Origin: Ceratorhiza oryzae-sativae
Lineage: Eukaryota > Basidiomycota > Agaricomycetes > Cantharellales > Ceratobasidiaceae
Length of the DNA stretch: 64,000 nucleotides
Direction of reading: 5' to 3'
Assembly: GCA_030998015.1 (NCBI GenBank)
Contig: JARWMV010000238.1
Span: 620,001 to 684,000 of the forward strand
Positions 60,073 to 64,000 of the stretch are shown in pieces. Position numbers and translations under genes: made by a program. The notes under the pieces were generated by a model. That model saw only the letters and a list, made by a program, of their open reading frames with translations. It was not told the origin of the DNA and ran no database searches. Within the stretch, counting starts at the first letter, position 1. The number at the start of each line of letters is the position of its first letter.

Positions 60073-62019
60073 CGACAACTATGACGAATGCTGTTGGCAA
60101 CGAGGTCGGGCCCTGTACTGCCAAGAATAAAATTATCGCTCGATGACCAATATCTATGCCCTCGTTCTGGGATGAATACAAAATAGAGTGCAAATCAAAA
60201 TGCCTGAATGCGAGGTGCACGGGAGGGATATCCGCAAGGCCAAGCCTGCACCATGGCGCGAGTTCGAACCGGCTGGGGGTTACCGACCGAGGGATCTGGA
60301 CGCACCTGCGGAAGACCCATCAGAACCCAGTCTGCTCCTAAATCATATACCCGCTTGATGGGGACAAGCATCATTCACTCGCATATCTTGCGATCAGTAG
60401 GACCTTCGCCGCGTCGGGAGCCCGCCTTGACCGATGAGCGGCCGACATGCCTAACACCCCAAACCCGGAATCGACAGGAGGCGCTGTACGCAGTGTTAAC
60501 TTTTCGTTACGGAGCCTTGTTGCCTTGGGCTTATGCCCTGTATGCATGCTCTCCCGGGCCAGGCTTTGTCAAAATGTGAAGCCGAAAAAATGACCTCTCT
60601 CGCGGCTTGGCACGACGTGTGAAAAGCAAAATACAAGTGAGGGGTGGATCCACAGCCGAAGCAGACCATAATCCAACATGACTGCGATCTTAAACTGACC
60701 AATGTAAGGAATTCAATTAGTGTAGTTTTACTCTTCACGGTTGGCTCTACACCTTGTGCCCACCCTTCAAAGACACCGCAACCTTTGGCTGTCCCACCAA
60801 CATCTATACAATCTCGACAAAAAGCTATACTTCCAAAATCGGTAAAGATATGCGCCATCCTTATCCTTATAAGGATCTTTGTACATTTTGTCACATACAG
60901 AAATCACCCAGCGGGGCAGCCATCCTGACGAGACTCCACCCGAGTCTTGTTAAACTTAATCACTCTGGAAAAGCAGGCTCCACAGGACAGCAAGCAACCG
61001 GGATTCTCCAGAATATTCTTTACAAACAATCACTCCACTCGTGCGGTGGACTTGCGCAGAAAAGGCTTGATACTATGTCTTGTAAACCGTGGGACGACGA
61101 GATCTGTAAAAAGAGAGACATCGGAGTATCCCTTAGTTGGAGTGGCGAGGATGCCGTAGCCCGAAAGTGTGCACTCCATGATCAAGACCACCTTGCCAGC
61201 GGCCCTTTGGTAGGGATCTCATGATCCACAATCTGGTGAACCAAGCCATCCGTCTTCATGCAAACGAGTTTGTGGTAAGGAAAATCGGTGGTCTATACTC
61301 AATCAAGCTTGTTGAGGAAGCTCTCGCTCTTTTTTTTTTCGTCCAGGATTCAAAATATTCTCGAGTTTATAAAATCAAGCAACAGAGAAGTATCAATGGG
61401 ATGAGCGTAACCAGGTATGGATGGGGTAGGTTTCGCGTCTTCCGATAATTCAATGGGTACCCCAGGAACTAGTTTCAATGGCGATCATGTCCGAGAAGAG
61501 GTATGGAGTTCTGTAGCTATTCTGGAATGTCGAGATTTCCAGCCCGTCTAGCTCCCGCCCAGTGGGTGCGTTCCTCCAGTACCTCCATCAGAGGTGGTGC
61601 GGACAGCGTTAAGCGGGCTAGGAAGCTTGGCTCTTACTCAACCGTCATTCAATGGTTCACTATGGTTGTTGGTCTAAGGCTTGGGGCGTGGCGCCACGGA
61701 TCGCCACAATTTCGTAGGCGCTTGTACACATACAAGCACATAGAAGTGTCCTCCGTCAAATCAATAACGTAAATTCGTTGAACGCAAATCACTACTAAAG
61801 CACAGGAGCAAGACCTCACTGAGTGAATGGAGGTAGGGGTGCATGCGAAAGAGTTTTGGGAACAACGATAGTCAGAAGACAATCTAAGCACGCTAGCCGC
61901 TCACCCAGTATAGCACGGTCCGAAAACATCTCCAAGTAAGCACTCCTGGCTGCTTCTGCCCATTACGGTAGCCTCGACGCAGCCCCAAAATATGTCTGAG
62001 TCAAAATAGTGGGTGAAAT
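60073..62019. other. Gene-poor accessory region
   Basis: No gene I can support. Open frames such as 60754-61224 (+) have no domain and are mirrored by open frames on the other strand. Scraps on the minus strand around 61050-61700 look protein-like in changing frames and may be remnants of a decayed gene. Confidence 0.4.
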
Positions 62020-62870
62020 TCTAAAGTATAAGTATAAACAAGTTGAACAGACGTTGGCACTTGTCCAGCGGGCCCAGGATCAGATGAGCGTATGCGAAGG
62101 AGACCCACTCATGGAACCGGTCGTGCAATGTGACAATGTGGTTATCTTTTTTCCAAAAGCTTGGCGGTGGTATTATGCAATTGTCATACACCATGAGCTC
62201 ACTACCATTTGTGACAGTGAAATCAGTCATCTGGTCGGCTTTCAGCCATATATCTACCAAAATGCCAGGACGCAATGTCTGAGCAGCTATAAGCCCGACG
62301 ACGCACGCTGCGTTGGGATGCTCTTGAGCTGTTTTCATGATCTTTTCTGGGCCGTATAAGTCAAGCCGACACGGGAAAATAAGTTCCGCAGAAAGCATTT
62401 GGGATCGGTGAGACCATACGTTCCAGTGAGGTTGAAGACCTAGGGTGGATAATAGGGAGCCAAGCTAGCCTCTGTGTTTCTGAACACCAGGTTATTGTCT
62501 AGAGTTTGAATAATTGTGTCAATTCCGTGTTTCTGAGAAATGGAAAGGCATGTTTCAAAGGTCTTGGTGGAGCCTATCATAGCCGATATGCCAAATAGAT
62601 ATACGAAAGCAAGCATTGGGATAGGGTTTCCAAACAGCCGTCAAGTAGGATATCCTCTGATGAACTTGCGGAAGAGAACATGTCAGGGGGAGCAGAGGAA
62701 GCAAGTCCAAGGACAACAGAGCGCGCCAAGAGTATAGATACCTCTTTTGAACGCAACGCAAGATCATCACTAGAGGAGGACCAAACGTACACTTTGTCAT
62801 GTTGTTTCATTCTATCTATCCGTACAGCGTTAGACGTGCGGCGCCTACCAGATAAACAAAATATGCCCAG
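62020..62870 (-). pseudogene. Broken copy of a BTB-like gene
   Basis: The minus strand reads VYVWSSSSDDLALRSKEVSILLARSVVLGLAS, a BTB-like fold pattern, then LSISQKHGIDTIIQTLDNNLVF. After a TAG and frame changes it resumes as YGPEKIMKTAQEHPNAACVVGLIAAQTLRPGILVDIW. The last part aligns with the intact gene at 63216 (EIMKLAQEHPTAAHAIGLVGAQTLRVKIISDV), so this is a tandem duplicate that has decayed. Confidence 0.6.
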
Positions 62871-63215
62871 TTGTGACGGTCAACCGAACCCGCTAGCGAA
62901 TCGGTCTCCGCCATGGAACAAGCACGTACAAACAAATATACCTGTGCTATATAATCACTTCAGCCACCTGTGCTGAGGTGTGGCGTATAGCACACCACTT
63001 AGAAACAATACAACAGCCATCAATAAGTCCGAGATATGAGATCTTTGGACTCCTTCGTTTCGTCTAGGTCAGGCGATTGTCAAAGTATGAGGCTCATGTG
63101 TTTATAACTAAATAAGATACTACACAAAATAGTGTGTTGTGTATGTGATATTGTGATGAATGGGACGATAGAAATTAATTATGAACCAGTTTAATGTAAA
63201 AGAGACCAGTCAAAC

Positions 63216-64000
63216 CTAAAGTGTGTGCAGATCATCCAAAACGGCGAGTTCCTTCCTCAAAATCTGTCGAACATCCGACGCCCAACCCTCGAAAACGGCC
63301 CCTGGTCTGCCTCCATAATAAGGACTCGCGTTGATCGCCGCTCGAACGCAATCCCAACAGGCATCCGTTATAGAGTCTTCAACTTCACTTATGTAGGAGA
63401 CTTCAAAAAGATGATCGCAATCATCCAGTGAGCCAGCAATAAGCTCGCTGTAGAGCCGGCGTGACCACCAGTTGATCCAAGAAGGAACGTACTCGATAGG
63501 ACGGGCTTCGGACAACATAAATTCATCCATCTGCGAAATGCAACTATCGCACATCATGAGATGTCCTCCGTCATTATCAACAAAGTTGCTAGTTTGTCCG
63601 GGGTTCGCTATCATCCACGTCTTTGGCAAAAAGCCACCACTAAACGTGAACAAGACGTCGGAAATGATTTTGACCCGCAGGGTTTGAGCGCCAACCAGCC
63701 CGATCGCGTGGGCTGCGGTGGGGTGCTCCTGTGCAAGTTTCATGATTTCGGCTGGGTCTAGGAGATTGATGTGACGCGGGGTTATTGACCGAGCAGCAAG
63801 CGTTTGACAATCACGGAGCCCATAGGTAGCGGCGAGGCGAAAAAATCGAAGCGGGTTGCTGCGCTGAATCAGTCTCGTTGTTGTCTCCGAGCGTGATAAA
63901 TCGCGGTCAATCGTCTGGGTGATTTTTTCAATGCTATATTTCCGAGCAATAATAAGACACTTTTCTAGAGTATCGATGCTGTCAATGGTTGGGGCAACGC
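63216..64000 (-). CDS. BTB/POZ-like protein, 5' end outside the window
   Basis: The minus-strand frame is open from the window edge to the TAG at 63216-63218, over 260 codons. It begins (in the window) PTIDSIDTLEKCLIIARKYSIEKITQTIDRDL and continues RFFRLAATYGLRDCQTLAARSITPRHINLLDPAEIMKLAQEHPTAAHAIGL. The helical pattern after a BTB fold is that of the Agaricomycete BTB-containing families. A Cys pair (CDSC) and acidic patches lie near the C-terminus. The BTB fold itself would be beyond the edge, so the family call rests on the paralogue at 62020-62870. No splice site is needed in the visible part. Confidence 0.55.
   Translation of the reverse strand, partial: VAPTIDSIDTLEKCLIIARKYSIEKITQTIDRDLSRSETTTRLIQRSNPLRFFRLAATYGLRDCQTLAARSITPRHINLLDPAEIMKLAQEHPTAAHAIGLVGAQTLRVKIISDVLFTFSGGFLPKTWMIANPGQTSNFVDNDGGHLMMCDSCISQMDEFMLSEARPIEYVPSWINWWSRRLYSELIAGSLDDCDHLFEVSYISEVEDSITDACWDCVRAAINASPYYGGRPGAVFEGWASDVRQILRKELAVLDDLHTL

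Noticed and set aside
60241..60290. tRNA-like B box (GAGTTCGAACC)
   Set aside because: The flanking bases do not form a T stem, and no acceptor or D arm can be drawn on either strand.
1..64000. Secondary-metabolite or defence gene cluster
   Set aside because: No polyketide synthase, NRPS, terpene synthase, P450, transporter cluster or NLR-type gene is visible; the genes are mostly housekeeping.

Overview
The window is nuclear DNA of a filamentous basidiomycete. Nearly every gene is broken by many short spliceosomal introns (mostly 41-65 nt). The gene set is fungal: a PACT-domain spindle-pole protein, a membrane hybrid histidine kinase, a septation-type STE kinase, cardiolipin synthase and a sterol acyltransferase. 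The decayed F-box and BTB-like copies resemble the expanded families of Agaricomycetes, and a Ceratobasidiaceae/Rhizoctonia-like genome is my best guess. This is inference from gene style; no marker gene fixes the species. All gene models were spliced by eye from conserved protein frames and GT/GC-AG signals.

Layout. 1-1065 is intergenic. 1066-6301 (+) is a PACT-domain coiled-coil spindle pole body protein. 6416-7538 (-) is mitochondrial cardiolipin synthase. 7789-9890 (-) is sterol O-acyltransferase. 11391-12559 (-) is COQ3, with two apparent frameshifts. 13242-14719 (-) is a Gfo/Idh/MocA dehydrogenase. 15994-21290 (+) is a CH-kinase-C1 protein like Cdc7/Cdc15. 21753-25164 (-) is a GH15 hydrolase with about 24 introns. 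25565-26287 (+) is a small tail-anchored protein, and 26393-28671 (-) is NPL4. 30571-32845 (-) is an unknown acidic/Ser-rich protein. 33592-36647 (+) is a cullin-4-type cullin, 37094-39328 (+) an unknown Ser-rich protein, and 39715-41731 (+) mitochondrial GatA. 41850-43353 (-) is an Sds3-like corepressor subunit, sharing a 108-bp divergent promoter with SF3B1 at 43462-47249 (+). 47515-49264 (+) is an unknown Ser/Pro-rich protein.

From about 49.3 to 55 kb the window turns into a gene-poor, decaying stretch: an F-box-like relic, an intact EngB-type GTPase (52167-53030), and a GST relic with an in-frame stop. 55012-59288 (-) is a hybrid histidine kinase, divergent from LSM7 (59492-60072, +). The right end is again accessory, with a broken and an intact (edge-truncated) copy of a BTB-like gene.

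The genes do not form one pathway, but several are functionally related. Four (CRD1, COQ3, GatA, EngB) serve mitochondria. SF3B1 and LSM7 serve splicing. NPL4 and the cullin serve ubiquitin-dependent turnover. The spindle-pole protein and the CH-kinase serve mitosis and septation.

The most unusual structure is in the gene architecture. At least nine introns can only be spliced in frame with a GC-AG donor. Several internal coding exons are extremely small (7, 11, 13, 14, 14 and 15 nt), and three of these directly adjoin a GC-AG intron.
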